Under the pieces are notes generated by a model that saw only the letters and a list, made by a program, of their open reading frames with translations, was not told the DNA's origin and did no database searches. From Rhizobiaceae bacterium (GTDB lineage: Bacteria; Pseudomonadota; Alphaproteobacteria; Rhizobiales; Rhizobiaceae), in the NCBI GenBank assembly GCA_023953845.1, contig JAMLJC010000001.1, positions 4,350,501 to 4,414,500 of the forward strand: a DNA stretch of 64,000 bases, read 5' to 3'. Within the stretch, counting starts at the first letter, position 1. Every line of letters starts with the position of its first letter. Positions 7,410 through 16,046 of this stretch are shown piece after piece. The translations under genes were made by a program, and so were the position numbers.

Positions 7410-8873
7410 ATGCCCGCCCGCGCGCTGATGTTTCAGGGCACCGGCTCGGATGTCGGCAAGTCGCTGGTGGTGGCGGGACTGGCGCGCGCCTTCGCCAATC
7501 GCGGGCTGACGGTGCGGCCGTTCAAACCGCAGAACATGTCGAACAATGCGGCGGTGACGGAGGACGGCGGCGAGATCGGCCGCGCGCAGGCATTGCAGGC
7601 GAGGGCGGCACGCGTCGGACCGACCGTTCACATGAATCCGGTGCTGCTGAAGCCCCAGGGCGCGACCGGCGCGCAGATCATCGTGCAGGGGAAGGTTTTC
7701 GGTTCCGCCAGAGCGGCGGAATACCAGACGATCAAGCCGAAACTGATGGATGCGGTGCTCGACAGCTTTTCGAGGCTGAAGGGCGAGGCGGACCTCGTGC
7801 TGGTCGAAGGCGCGGGCAGCGCGTCCGAGATCAATCTGAGGACCAACGACATCGCCAATATGGGCTTTGCGCGGGCGGCGGACGTGCCGGTCGTGCTGAT
7901 CGGCGACATCGACCGAGGCGGTGTGATCGCCAGCCTCGTCGGCACCAAGACGGTGATCGAGCCGGGCGACGACGCAATGATCGCGGGCTTTATCGTCAAC
8001 CGGTTCCGGGGCGACCCACGACTGTTCGAAAGCGGAATGGCCGATATTGGCCGCCGAACCGGCTGGCAATCGTTCGGGCTGCTGCCGTTCTTTCCCGATG
8101 CGCGAAAACTGCCGGCGGAGGATGCGCTCGGCCTGTCCCGCGGCAAAGGGAGCGAAAGGCGAACGGGGCGGATCAGGATCGCGGTGCCGATCCTGCCGCA
8201 TATCGCCAATTTCGACGATCTGGACCCGCTCGAAGCGGAACCGGACGTCGAAATCGCTCGGGTCTGGCCGGGAACCGCGTTGCCGGGCGACGCCGATCTG
8301 GTGCTGCTGCCCGGCTCGAAGGCGACGATCGCCGACCTCAGGGCGTTTCGGGCGGCCGGGTTCGACGTCGATCTTGCCGCCCATATCAGGCGCGGGGGCA
8401 GGGTGCTCGGCCTCTGCGGCGGCTACCAGATGCTCGGCCGCTCGATAGACGATCCGGACGGCATCGAAGGTCCGGACGGCAAGGTCGAGGGTCTCGGCCA
8501 TCTGGATGTGGCGACGGTGCTGACCGGCAGCAAGCGGCTCGTTCCGGCTTCCGGCCGGACGTCGGACGGCATCGGCTTCCGCGGCTACGAGATGCATATG
8601 GGCGAAACGACCGGGCCGGATCTTGCTCGCGCTTTCGCCACCATGGCGGACGGGACGAGCGAGGGCGCGGTGTCGGCCGATGGACGTGTCGCCGGAACCT
8701 ATGTCCACGGCTTCTTCGTCGATGATGCACAGCGGAGCGCATGGCTGGAACGCCTCGGCGGATCGCCGTCAGGCGTGAATTACGACGATGGCGTGGATGC
8801 GGCGCTCGATGGGCTGGCCGCTCACATGGAGGCGCATCTCGATCTGGACGGGCTGCTCAGCCATGCGCGGTGA
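7410..8873 (+). CDS. cobQ: Cobyric acid synthase CobQ
   Basis: Glutamine-dependent amidase that amidates adenosylcobyrinate a,c-diamide at positions b, d, e and g. The 487-residue protein has the BioD-like ATP-binding domain at the N-terminus (GTGSDVGKSL, residues 10-19; FKPQNMSNN near 36; LVEGAGS near 131) and a class I glutamine amidotransferase domain at the C-terminus, with the nucleophile in GLCGGYQM near residue 336 and EMHMGET near 394. It starts 3 bp after cobO. The 3' end overlaps convergent cobD by 17 bp. Confidence 0.97.
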   Translation: MPARALMFQGTGSDVGKSLVVAGLARAFANRGLTVRPFKPQNMSNNAAVTEDGGEIGRAQALQARAARVGPTVHMNPVLLKPQGATGAQIIVQGKVFGSARAAEYQTIKPKLMDAVLDSFSRLKGEADLVLVEGAGSASEINLRTNDIANMGFARAADVPVVLIGDIDRGGVIASLVGTKTVIEPGDDAMIAGFIVNRFRGDPRLFESGMADIGRRTGWQSFGLLPFFPDARKLPAEDALGLSRGKGSERRTGRIRIAVPILPHIANFDDLDPLEAEPDVEIARVWPGTALPGDADLVLLPGSKATIADLRAFRAAGFDVDLAAHIRRGGRVLGLCGGYQMLGRSIDDPDGIEGPDGKVEGLGHLDVATVLTGSKRLVPASGRTSDGIGFRGYEMHMGETTGPDLARAFATMADGTSEGAVSADGRVAGTYVHGFFVDDAQRSAWLERLGGSPSGVNYDDGVDAALDGLAAHMEAHLDLDGLLSHAR

Positions 8874-9831
8874 GCAGCAGGCTTGCCGCGACCAGGCCGA
8901 TCAGCGCGACAAGCAGCGCATCGGCGATCCAGTAGAGCCTGAGCGCGCGCCGAATGTCCGCCGCCGTCGCTTCCCGGCGACCCCGCCCCATCGGCGCATC
9001 GGTGGTCAGCACACCGCCATAGTGGCGCGGGCCGGCGATGGAGAGGCCCAATGCGCCGGCAAAGGCGGCTTCCGGCCAGCCTGCATTCGGCGAGCGGTGA
9101 TGTCCTGCGTCTCGCCAGACCGCGCGCCATGCCTCGGCAGCGCTCGCGCCGGGCAGCAGAAAGGCAGCAACGATCACCAGCAGAGCCGTGAGCCGCGAGG
9201 CGGGCAGGTTGATCAGGTCATCGAGACGGGCAGATGCCCAGCCGAACGCGCCATGGCGCTCGTTCTTGTGGCCGATCATGGAGTCGGCGGTGTTAACAAC
9301 CTTGTAGATCGCCGCGCCCGGCAAGCCGCCCACCGTCAGCCAGAAGGCAGGCGCGACGATGCCGTCGGAAAAGTTCTCGGCGAGGCTTTCGATCGCAGCG
9401 CGGCAGACGGCGGCTTCATCGAGACGGTCGGGGTCGCGCCCGACGATCATAGAGACGGCTTTTCGGCCTTCCGGCAATCCGCCGGTTTCAAGGGCCGCGG
9501 CGACGGCCGCGACGTGAGTGGCAAGGCTGCGTTGCGCCAGCAAGGCGCTGCCCAGCACGGCGACTATGACAATGCCGAAGGTCAGGGGGAGCAAAAGGCG
9601 CTCTATCCCCCATGCCACACCGCCGGCGATGACGATGAGCAGGCAGAGCGTCAGAACGCCCATTGCGCGGCGACGGGCCAGAGTATCTTCCGGCCGGTTG
9701 AGCCGCCTGTCCAGCAGGCCGATGAGCTTGCCGATCCAGATCACCGGATGGCCGATTGTACGGACCAGCCGGTCGGGATAACCCACGAGCAATTCCACCA
9801 GAAGCGACAGGAAGGCGAGGGGAGCTGACAT
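8857..9831 (-). CDS. cobD: Cobalamin biosynthesis protein CobD (CbiB family)
   Basis: Membrane protein of 324 residues that joins cobyric acid to the aminopropanol arm to give cobinamide. ATG at 9831 gives the usual start of the family (LLVELLVGYPDRLVRTIGHP); an in-frame ATG at 9891 would add 20 atypical residues. Features: hydrophobic segments near residues 5-25, 50-90 and at the C-terminus, and the conserved ESLAENFSDGIVAPAFW near residue 150 and VNTADSMIGHKN near 185. It is read toward cobQ, and its start faces the cobC remnant. Confidence 0.93.
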   Translation of the reverse strand: MSAPLAFLSLLVELLVGYPDRLVRTIGHPVIWIGKLIGLLDRRLNRPEDTLARRRAMGVLTLCLLIVIAGGVAWGIERLLLPLTFGIVIVAVLGSALLAQRSLATHVAAVAAALETGGLPEGRKAVSMIVGRDPDRLDEAAVCRAAIESLAENFSDGIVAPAFWLTVGGLPGAAIYKVVNTADSMIGHKNERHGAFGWASARLDDLINLPASRLTALLVIVAAFLLPGASAAEAWRAVWRDAGHHRSPNAGWPEAAFAGALGLSIAGPRHYGGVLTTDAPMGRGRREATAADIRRALRLYWIADALLVALIGLVAASLLLTAHG

Positions 9832-9856
9832 GACGCTTCGAAAGGAGTTTGCACCG

Positions 9857-9965
9857 GTGCTGATCAATTCGGGGAGAGCGGATGCTTTCATGCACGCCGC
9901 GACCGCGGATCGATCTCGCGACCGGTATCAATCCGCGCGCCTGTCCGCAACTCGCCATGCCATTC
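9857..9965 (+). pseudogene. cobC: Remnant of cobC (threonine-phosphate decarboxylase-like)
   Basis: A GTG at 9857 with AAAGGAG 9 nt upstream opens a frame reading GRADAFMHA. The neighbouring frame then reads PRPRIDLATGINPRA, which closely resembles the start of CobC (typically a Gly-Gly motif, then W-I-D-L-S-T-G-I-N-P). The two parts lie in different frames, and nothing resembling the PLP-binding body follows before the phosphatase gene at 10038. CobC usually lies divergent from cobD in rhizobia. I read this as a 5' scrap left by deletion and frameshift; the match is short. Confidence 0.5.
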
Positions 9966-10037
9966 GAGGCGCGATGCTTCGGGATCGTCACCGAACATCA
10001 GCGACCGGCAGCCTTGCGAGACCGGAATGACGGCAGG

Positions 10038-10541
10038 ATGATCTACGTTACACCACTGTCGAAACTGGACGAGACGCTGGCGCTTTCCGGCGCGCAGCGG
10101 CTTGTCACACTATTGCGCAAGGACAGCACGTTCGCCCGCCCGGCGGGTGTCCTGCGCGAAAACCATCTGATCCTGCAGATGCACGACATCACGGAAAAGA
10201 CGCCGGGCATGATCGCCCCGTCGCGTCGGCACGTCACCGATCTCCTTCGCTTCGCGCGCAACTGGGACCGGTCGGCACCACTCGCGATCAACTGCTATGC
10301 CGGGATCAGCCGCTCCACCGCCGCGGCCTATATCATCGCGGCAGCACTCGCGCCGGATCGCGACGAGACAGAACTCGCCCGCGAACTGCGCGCGCGGGCG
10401 CCAAGCGCCACGCCGAACATCCGTCTGATCGCGCTGGCCGATGCGCTGCTCGGCCGTGAAAGTCGCATGATCGAAGCCGTGAAGAGCATCGGGCGCGGGG
10501 AGGAGGCTTTCGAGGGCATACCCTTCGCTCTCGACATATAG
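10038..10541 (+). CDS. Tyrosine-phosphatase-like protein
   Basis: Protein of 167 residues with a cysteine phosphatase P-loop CYAGISRS (about residues 85-92, the C-x5-R signature). An upstream MHDITEK segment sits where related phosphatases place the general-acid aspartate, and an alanine-rich helical region follows. The ATG at 10038 is used; a longer in-frame reading to 9882 would include the cobC remnant. Substrate unknown. Its position next to B12 genes is not evidence of a cobalamin role, since the intervening cobC appears deleted. Confidence 0.8.
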   Translation: MIYVTPLSKLDETLALSGAQRLVTLLRKDSTFARPAGVLRENHLILQMHDITEKTPGMIAPSRRHVTDLLRFARNWDRSAPLAINCYAGISRSTAAAYIIAAALAPDRDETELARELRARAPSATPNIRLIALADALLGRESRMIEAVKSIGRGEEAFEGIPFALDI

Positions 10542-10712
10542 GACGGAGGTCGAGGTTGCGATGCCACATTTCATGGCGCATTTTGTGCTCAGGGACTCAG
10601 CCGGAACCGGCGGAACCGTGCGCTCTGCTTCCCGTTGAGGACGGGAGACGCGGCAGGCGCGGGTACTCCGCGTTGCAGTATTCCGTCTGAGCCATTCGCA
10701 TTCTCGATTCTC

Positions 10713-11519
10713 ATGCTCAATCAAACGCCGACATTGCAGAAGTCACTGGTGACCACCCTCCGCAAGGGTGCGCCGCGCTACATCGAATTCGACAGCGACC
10801 ACTGCACGTCGATCGCGTCCTACAACATCCATAAATGCGTGGGGACGGACGGACGCTTCATGCCGGAGCGAACCGCTGACGTGGTGGTCGAACTGAACGC
10901 CGATATCGTCGCGCTTCAGGAGGCGGACGAACGGCTCGGAAACCGGAATGGCCTGCTCGATCTCGACACGCTGCACAAACGCACCAACCTTGTCCCACTG
11001 CATCGCCCCGACAATGATTTCAGCCATGGCTGGCATGGCAATCTGATCCTTGCGCGCGAAGGCATCGTCAAGGAATGCAGGCAGATCAGGCTGCCGGGCG
11101 TCGAGCCGCGCGGAGCAGTCATTATCGACCTCGAACTGAAAGGCGCGACGGTTCGCATCATCGCCGCGCATTTCGGCCTGTTGCGACGGTCGCGGTCGCA
11201 GCAGGCCTCCACGCTGCTGGATGCGGCGCGCTCGGTGCTGCACCCGACGATTCTTCTCGGCGACCTCAACGAGTGGCGCGTCGGCAACCGTTCGTCGCTG
11301 CTTGGGCTGCTGCCGCATTTCGGGCCGGTGCATGCGGTACTGCCGAGCTTTCCGTCGCGCTATCCGCTGCTGGCGCTCGATCGCATTCTGGCCCGGCCCG
11401 CAAATCTCATCTCCAGCATCGAGGTGCACAACTCGCAGCTTTCGCGCGTCGCGTCCGACCATCTGCCGATCAAGGCCAGACTGAACCTCGCCGCCGCGGC
11501 GCGGGCTGCCGGTGGCTGA
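10713..11519 (+). CDS. Endonuclease/exonuclease/phosphatase family protein
   Basis: Metal-dependent phosphodiesterase or nuclease-like protein of 268 residues. The EEP-fold motifs are in order: ASYNIHKCVG near residue 31, VALQEAD near 68 (metal-binding Glu), AAHFGLLRRSR near 150, LLGDLNEW near 182 and the terminal SDHLPIKARL near 250 (catalytic Asp-His). No signal peptide is visible. ATG at 10713 is chosen because an earlier in-frame start adds low-complexity sequence. The substrate could be nucleic acid, a phosphoinositide or a phospholipid; the sequence does not decide. Confidence 0.85.
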   Translation: MLNQTPTLQKSLVTTLRKGAPRYIEFDSDHCTSIASYNIHKCVGTDGRFMPERTADVVVELNADIVALQEADERLGNRNGLLDLDTLHKRTNLVPLHRPDNDFSHGWHGNLILAREGIVKECRQIRLPGVEPRGAVIIDLELKGATVRIIAAHFGLLRRSRSQQASTLLDAARSVLHPTILLGDLNEWRVGNRSSLLGLLPHFGPVHAVLPSFPSRYPLLALDRILARPANLISSIEVHNSQLSRVASDHLPIKARLNLAAAARAAGG

Positions 11520-11746
11520 CGGAGAAGGCGGCCGCAGGCGCGTCTCAAAGGGCAGAACACCGCGATCTGGAAGCCGGGGGCCTGATTGTAGCCCTGATAG
11601 CATCACAACCTTGTGCGTTGCCCGTGGAACGCCAGATGGCGCGTGCGCATTCTGAATTCGTGGCGCATCTGGATGCCGATGGCGATCCGCATCCGGGCGC
11701 TTGGGAAACCGGGCCGGAACCGGCTTCAAGAGCGAAAGGACAAGCT

Positions 11747-12226
11747 ATGGCGATTCCCAAGAACACGATTTGCCTTTGGTACGACAAGGACGCCGAGGCT
11801 GCTGCCCGCTTTTATGCGGAGACCTTTCCCGACAGCCGGGTCGGCGCCATCTACCGCGCGCCCGGCGACTTCCCGTCCGGCAAGCAGGGCGACGTGCTGG
11901 TGGTCAATTTCACGGTTATCGGCATGCCTTGCATCGGCCTCAACGGTGGTCCGGCGTTCAAGCATGACGAAGCCTTCTCGTTCCAGATCTCCACCGACGA
12001 TCAGGAGGAGACCGACCGCTACTGGAACGCCATCGTCGGCAATGGCGGCCAGGAGAGTGCGTGCGGCTGGTGCAAGGACAGATGGGGCGTCAACTGGCAG
12101 ATCACGCCGCGCGTGTTGATCGAGGCGCTCGCGGTGGGCGGGGCCGAAGCGAAGCGGGCGTTCGACGCCATGATGGAGATGAAGAAGATCGACGTCGCCG
12201 CGATCGAGGCTGCCCGGCGCGGCTGA
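11747..12226 (+). CDS. VOC-fold (PhnB-like) protein
   Basis: Protein of 159 residues of the vicinal-oxygen-chelate superfamily, PhnB/3-demethylubiquinone-methyltransferase-like group (a historical name; these are not proven methyltransferases). It begins KNTICLWYDKDAEAAARFY and contains GDVLVVNFTV, LNGGPAFKHDEAFSFQI and WGVNWQITPRVL, the common pattern of the group. AAAGGA lies 5-10 nt before the ATG at 11747. Cytosolic, no signal. Convergent with the MFS gene, with a shared hairpin between the stops. Confidence 0.85.
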   Translation: MAIPKNTICLWYDKDAEAAARFYAETFPDSRVGAIYRAPGDFPSGKQGDVLVVNFTVIGMPCIGLNGGPAFKHDEAFSFQISTDDQEETDRYWNAIVGNGGQESACGWCKDRWGVNWQITPRVLIEALAVGGAEAKRAFDAMMEMKKIDVAAIEAARRG

Positions 12227-12259
12227 TCGTTCCACCGCTGCCTGTCAGATACTGCATAA

Positions 12260-12282
12260 GGCGAGCCTCGATCAGGCTCGCC
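12260..12282. terminator. Hairpin between convergent genes
   Basis: Perfect 9-bp stem GGCGAGCCT/AGGCTCGCC with a 5-nt loop lies between the VOC stop and the MFS stop and overlaps the last MFS codons. GTCTTT follows on the plus strand. Probably a bidirectional terminator. Confidence 0.6.
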
Positions 12283-13438
12283 GTCTTTCCGCCATCAGGA
12301 GCAGCGCCAGTATGCCGCTCAGCAAGGCAAGGGACAACGGCAGCCCCTGATGCCCAACCAGATGCATCGCCAGTCCTGTCGCAGGCGAGCCGACAATGCC
12401 GCCGAGGCCCCACACGACCGCGAAGGCCGCGTTGCCGGCGATCAGGGCCTGACCGGTGAAACGCTCGCCGAGCTGGATCAGCGCCATGGTATAGATCCCG
12501 AACGTGGCCCCGCCCCAGACGAAGACGAGCGGCCAGACGAGCCACGCGTCGAATATCGCCGGCAGCAGCAGGCAGCCTGTCAGCGAAGCCAGAACGCAGA
12601 ACAACAGCGTGCATCTTGAGCCGAACCGTTCGGCTCCGCGCCCGAGCAGGATCTGCAGAATGGCGTTGCCCGCGACGAAACAGGCGAGCAACGAGGTGAT
12701 GCGCTGCTCGCCTCTGCCGAGCGCGGCGCCATAGACGGCGAGCAGGGACATCAAAGTCTGCTCGAAGACAGCGGCCGTGAAAACCGCGAACAACAGGAGC
12801 GGCGCCAACGCGAAGAAGCCGCCGACCGATGTCGCCTCGCCTTCATGCGGCATTTTCGGCAGGCGCAACGCCACGCCGAGCACGATCAGGCCGCAGAGAA
12901 GGAAGGCCGCGATGCCGATCATGAAGGGCGGCCAACCTTCGGTGCCGACCAGCCAGAGCGACAGCGGACCGATGGCGAAGCCGCCCGAAACGATCGATGA
13001 GTAGAGGCCCATGATGCGGCCCCGGCGGGACGCAGGCGTCAGCGTGATCAGCCAGGTCTCGCTGACCACGTAAAGCGGATTGGCGAAGATGCCGATCAGA
13101 AAGCGCAGCGGCATCCACGTCCAGACGTCCTCCGCCCAGCCGATTGCGAACAGCGTGGTTGCCGCCAGGAATGAACACAGGATCGCAAGGCGCGCGCCGC
13201 CCAGGCGCCGCGCCAGCGCCGGAATGAAGGGGGCGGAGACGATGAACCCCAGTGGCGTCATCGCGGCGGACAGACCGATGAGGCCGGGCGTGGTCCCTTG
13301 CCGTTCCAGGATGAAGCTGAGCAGCGGGTAGGTTAGTCCCTGTGCCACGGCGAACACCGTGACGGTCGCGATGATGCCAGCCATCGCGGCCCATGGAATT
13401 CGATCCTCCCGCAGTGATGCGGTGCTTTCGGCCGTCAT
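12272..13438 (-). CDS. MFS transporter (YcaD-like)
   Basis: Major facilitator superfamily permease of 388 residues with about 12 hydrophobic segments. Typical signatures: a Gly/Pro-rich first helix pair, RFLIGIFANPLYVVSETWL near residue 112, and the loop ASRRGRIMGLYS near 135. Sequence resembles the YcaD/quinolone-resistance-like group. ATG at 13438 is preferred; a longer frame to 13558 would overlap the divergent regulator. Substrate unknown. Divergence from the winged-helix gene suggests control by that protein. Confidence 0.88.
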   Translation of the reverse strand: MTAESTASLREDRIPWAAMAGIIATVTVFAVAQGLTYPLLSFILERQGTTPGLIGLSAAMTPLGFIVSAPFIPALARRLGGARLAILCSFLAATTLFAIGWAEDVWTWMPLRFLIGIFANPLYVVSETWLITLTPASRRGRIMGLYSSIVSGGFAIGPLSLWLVGTEGWPPFMIGIAAFLLCGLIVLGVALRLPKMPHEGEATSVGGFFALAPLLLFAVFTAAVFEQTLMSLLAVYGAALGRGEQRITSLLACFVAGNAILQILLGRGAERFGSRCTLLFCVLASLTGCLLLPAIFDAWLVWPLVFVWGGATFGIYTMALIQLGERFTGQALIAGNAAFAVVWGLGGIVGSPATGLAMHLVGHQGLPLSLALLSGILALLLMAERRRA

Positions 13439-13510
13439 GCGGACTCCACGTAGCTTCGCCCAGCAAGAGGCTGTATTCTGCAGGATCGGAATCGCGTCGT
13501 ACCCAAGCGC

Positions 13511-13540
13511 TCCCAAATAGTTCCAAAAACTTCCAAACGG
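13511..13540. promoter_or_regulatory. Three tandem 10-bp repeats, candidate operator
   Basis: Three exact-phase 10-bp units of pattern TYCCAAANNN occupy 13511-13520, 13521-13530 and 13531-13540, ending 7 bp before the ATG of the winged-helix/TPR regulator. OmpR/CadC-type winged helices bind direct repeats about one helical turn apart, so this fits an autoregulatory site that may also control the divergent MFS gene. Confidence 0.5.
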
Positions 13541-13547
13541 GCTATAG

Positions 13548-15065
13548 ATGCGCCGCATGCAAGGATCGCGCTTTGCTTTTGGCCCGTTCGTGCTTGATCC
13601 GAACGCGGGAACGCTCCTTCGGAACGATGCTCCTATTGCCGTTGGCTACCGGGGACTGAAGCTGCTTGCCGCGCTTGTCAGCCGGCCCGGCGAAATCCTG
13701 AACAAGGCCGAATTGATGGACGCTGCATGGCCGGGCAGGGCGGTCGAGGAGGGCAACCTCACCGTCCAGATCGCGCAGCTCAGGAAGCTGCTTGGTCCGG
13801 CCAGCGATGGCGGCGAATGGATCGCCACGGTTCCACGCGTCGGCTACCGCTTCACGAAGACCGTCGAAAAGCCCGCTGACACGAGGCAAAAGACACTGCC
13901 GCTGCCAGACAAGCCATCGATAGCCGTGCTGCCATTCGTGAATGTCAGCAACGATCCCGGGCAGGAATCCTTTGCGGACGGATTGACTGAAGACCTGATC
14001 ACGGACCTGTCCCGAATCTCCGGCCTGTTCGTCATCGCCCGCAACTCGGCCTTCGCCTACAAGGGGAAGGCTATGGACGTGCGCGCGATCGCCAAGGAGC
14101 TTGGCGTGCGCTACCTTCTGGAAGGCAGCGCGAGACGCGCCGCGGGACGCGTGCGGATCAACGCACAACTCGTCGACGCGGCGAGCGGCGATCATCTGTG
14201 GGCGGAACGCTTCGACCGTAGCGTGGACGATATCTTTGCCGTTCAGGACGAGGTGACGGCCAAGATCGTGGAGGCGTTGCTCGGCCGGCTGCGCGCCCCG
14301 CCGCCACGTCATCGCCCCAGAAACCTCGAGGCCTACGATCTCTGCGTCCGGGCGCGCAAGTTAATGGATGATTCGCCGCAGGCGGCGCAGGAAGCACATC
14401 TGCTGCTCGCGCGCGCGGTGTCGCTCGATCCGGAATACGCCGAGGCCTATCGCTGGCTTGCCATGAACCACTGGATGGGATGGGTGCACTCCGGCGGACC
14501 GACCGCATCTTCTCGCCGTGTTGCCCTGGAATTGGCGCGCAAGGCGGTCGCGATCGATCCCAACGATGCCGGCAGCCGCTGGGTGCTGGCTTACCTGCTT
14601 GCGTACGATCGCAGCTTCGCCGAGTCGGATGCGGAATTCGCCAAAGCGATCGAGCTCGACCCGAATGAGGCCGACGCCTGGGCGGCATTGTCCGACATCG
14701 CGGTTCTGGCCGGGCGGACAGAGGAGGGCCTTGAGCACATCCGCAAGGCGTTCCGGCTGAACCCGTTTCCGGCAAGCTGGTACTATCTGACGCTTGGACA
14801 GGCGCAGTATGCCGCCGGGGAATACGCGGCTGCTATAGAGACGCTCCGCAGGGACGAAACGTATCGGACAAGCTCGCGCCGCTTCCTGGCGGCGAGCCTT
14901 GCGCAACTCGGCCGGATTGACGAGGCGCGCGCCGAGGCCGAACTGTTCCTTGTCGGCAACCCGCAATTCACCACCGGCCACTGGGCAACGACAGAGCCGT
15001 TCCGCGACGCCGCGACGCTCGAGCATTTTGTCGATGGTCATCGCAAGGCTGGTCTTCCGGAGTGA
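13548..15065 (+). CDS. Winged-helix (CadC/OmpR-type) regulator with TolB-like and TPR domains
   Basis: Protein of 505 residues. Residues about 8-100 form an OmpR/CadC-type DNA-binding winged helix (FGPFVLDPNAGTLLRN, ILNKAELMDAAWPGR, VTVPRVGYRF-like end). About 120-245 resemble the TolB/FlgO N-terminal-like domain found in adenylate-cyclase-associated regulators (IAVLPFVNVSNDPGQE, FADGLTEDLITDLSRI, YLLEGSARR). The rest is TPR repeats (about 260-495). No transmembrane segment is visible, unlike CadC itself. No obvious ribosome-binding site precedes ATG 13548; ATG 13557 is an alternative. Probably regulates itself and the divergent transporter; inducer unknown. Confidence 0.85.
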   Translation: MRRMQGSRFAFGPFVLDPNAGTLLRNDAPIAVGYRGLKLLAALVSRPGEILNKAELMDAAWPGRAVEEGNLTVQIAQLRKLLGPASDGGEWIATVPRVGYRFTKTVEKPADTRQKTLPLPDKPSIAVLPFVNVSNDPGQESFADGLTEDLITDLSRISGLFVIARNSAFAYKGKAMDVRAIAKELGVRYLLEGSARRAAGRVRINAQLVDAASGDHLWAERFDRSVDDIFAVQDEVTAKIVEALLGRLRAPPPRHRPRNLEAYDLCVRARKLMDDSPQAAQEAHLLLARAVSLDPEYAEAYRWLAMNHWMGWVHSGGPTASSRRVALELARKAVAIDPNDAGSRWVLAYLLAYDRSFAESDAEFAKAIELDPNEADAWAALSDIAVLAGRTEEGLEHIRKAFRLNPFPASWYYLTLGQAQYAAGEYAAAIETLRRDETYRTSSRRFLAASLAQLGRIDEARAEAELFLVGNPQFTTGHWATTEPFRDAATLEHFVDGHRKAGLPE

Positions 15066-15227
15066 CGCGCCGGCGCAGCGTCCCAAATTGCGGAGCAGGG
15101 CGATCCGGCAAGCACTTGTCATACCTTCTGATTGCTGCATCCGTCAGTCGCATAAGATAGATTATGGAACTTACGGATATGGCAGAATGCCGGGCAAACC
15201 GGGCTTTGCGGCCCTCGCCGGAAAGCC

Positions 15228-16043
15228 TCAGTCCTCAGGATAAGGTATCTCGATGACCAGACCGTCATGGGCCGGGCTGACGTGGGCCGGCGTTTCGGCT
15301 TCGACCGTGTCGTAGTCCAGCGGCACATGCATGTGTGTCAGATAGGCCCGTTTCGGCTTCAGCGCGGCGATGCACTGCAAGGCTTCGTCGAGCGACAGAT
15401 GGCTTGGATGCGTCAGGTACTGCAGCGCGTCGATGATGAGCACGTCGAGCCCGGCGAGTTGGGCAAGCGTTGCCTCGGGAAAGGCGCTGACGTCCGGGCA
15501 ATAGGCCAGTCTGCCGATCCGGAAGCCGAGCGACATGATCTCGCCATGGACCTGAACCAGCGGCCGAAGGGCGAGGGCACCCCCCTTCCCTTCGATGACG
15601 ACCGGCTTGTCGTGGTCGATGGTATAGCGCGTGAGGATCGGCGGATAGGAACTGCCGGGCGGCGTCTCGAAACAGTAGCCGAAGGCATCCATCAGCCGCT
15701 GCTGCGTTTGCAGGTCGGCATGGACGTCCATCCTGCGCCGCTGGTCGATCGCATAGGTTCTGAGGTCGTCGATACCGTGGATGTGATCGGCGTGCGGATG
15801 CGTGTAGACGACCGCGTCGATATGAGTGACGGCGGCAGCGAGCATCTGCGCGCGAAAATCCGGTCCCGTGTCGATCACCACTCGCGTGACGCCCTGCGCG
15901 GAGATGCGTTCCACCATCGCAGCGCAACGCGTGCGACGGTTCCTCGGGTTCGCGGGATCGCAATTGCCCCAGTCGCCGTTGACGCGCGGGGTGCCGGGCG
16001 AGGAGCCGCAACCGAGGACAGTGAAGCGCAGCAGGTCGCCCAC
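15228..16043 (-). CDS. MBL-fold metallo-hydrolase (PhnP-like)
   Basis: Metallo-beta-lactamase-fold protein of 271 residues. The zinc motif HPHADH sits at residues 82-87, followed by further metal ligands (VQVHGEIMSLG region, YCPDVS near 190 and THMH near 237). The N-terminus FTVLGCGSSPGTPRVNGDWG matches the PhnP-like phosphodiesterase group common in alphaproteobacteria. It lies 3 bp after tatD in the tmk-holB-metG-tatD run. A cyclic phosphodiesterase activity is family-based; the true substrate is unknown. Confidence 0.88.
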   Translation of the reverse strand: MGDLLRFTVLGCGSSPGTPRVNGDWGNCDPANPRNRRTRCAAMVERISAQGVTRVVIDTGPDFRAQMLAAAVTHIDAVVYTHPHADHIHGIDDLRTYAIDQRRRMDVHADLQTQQRLMDAFGYCFETPPGSSYPPILTRYTIDHDKPVVIEGKGGALALRPLVQVHGEIMSLGFRIGRLAYCPDVSAFPEATLAQLAGLDVLIIDALQYLTHPSHLSLDEALQCIAALKPKRAYLTHMHVPLDYDTVEAETPAHVSPAHDGLVIEIPYPED

Positions 16044-16046
16044 GCT

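Noticed and set aside
6759..8708. A 649-codon minus-strand frame opposite cobO-cobQ
   Set aside because: Antisense shadow; cobO and cobQ motifs are complete on the plus strand.
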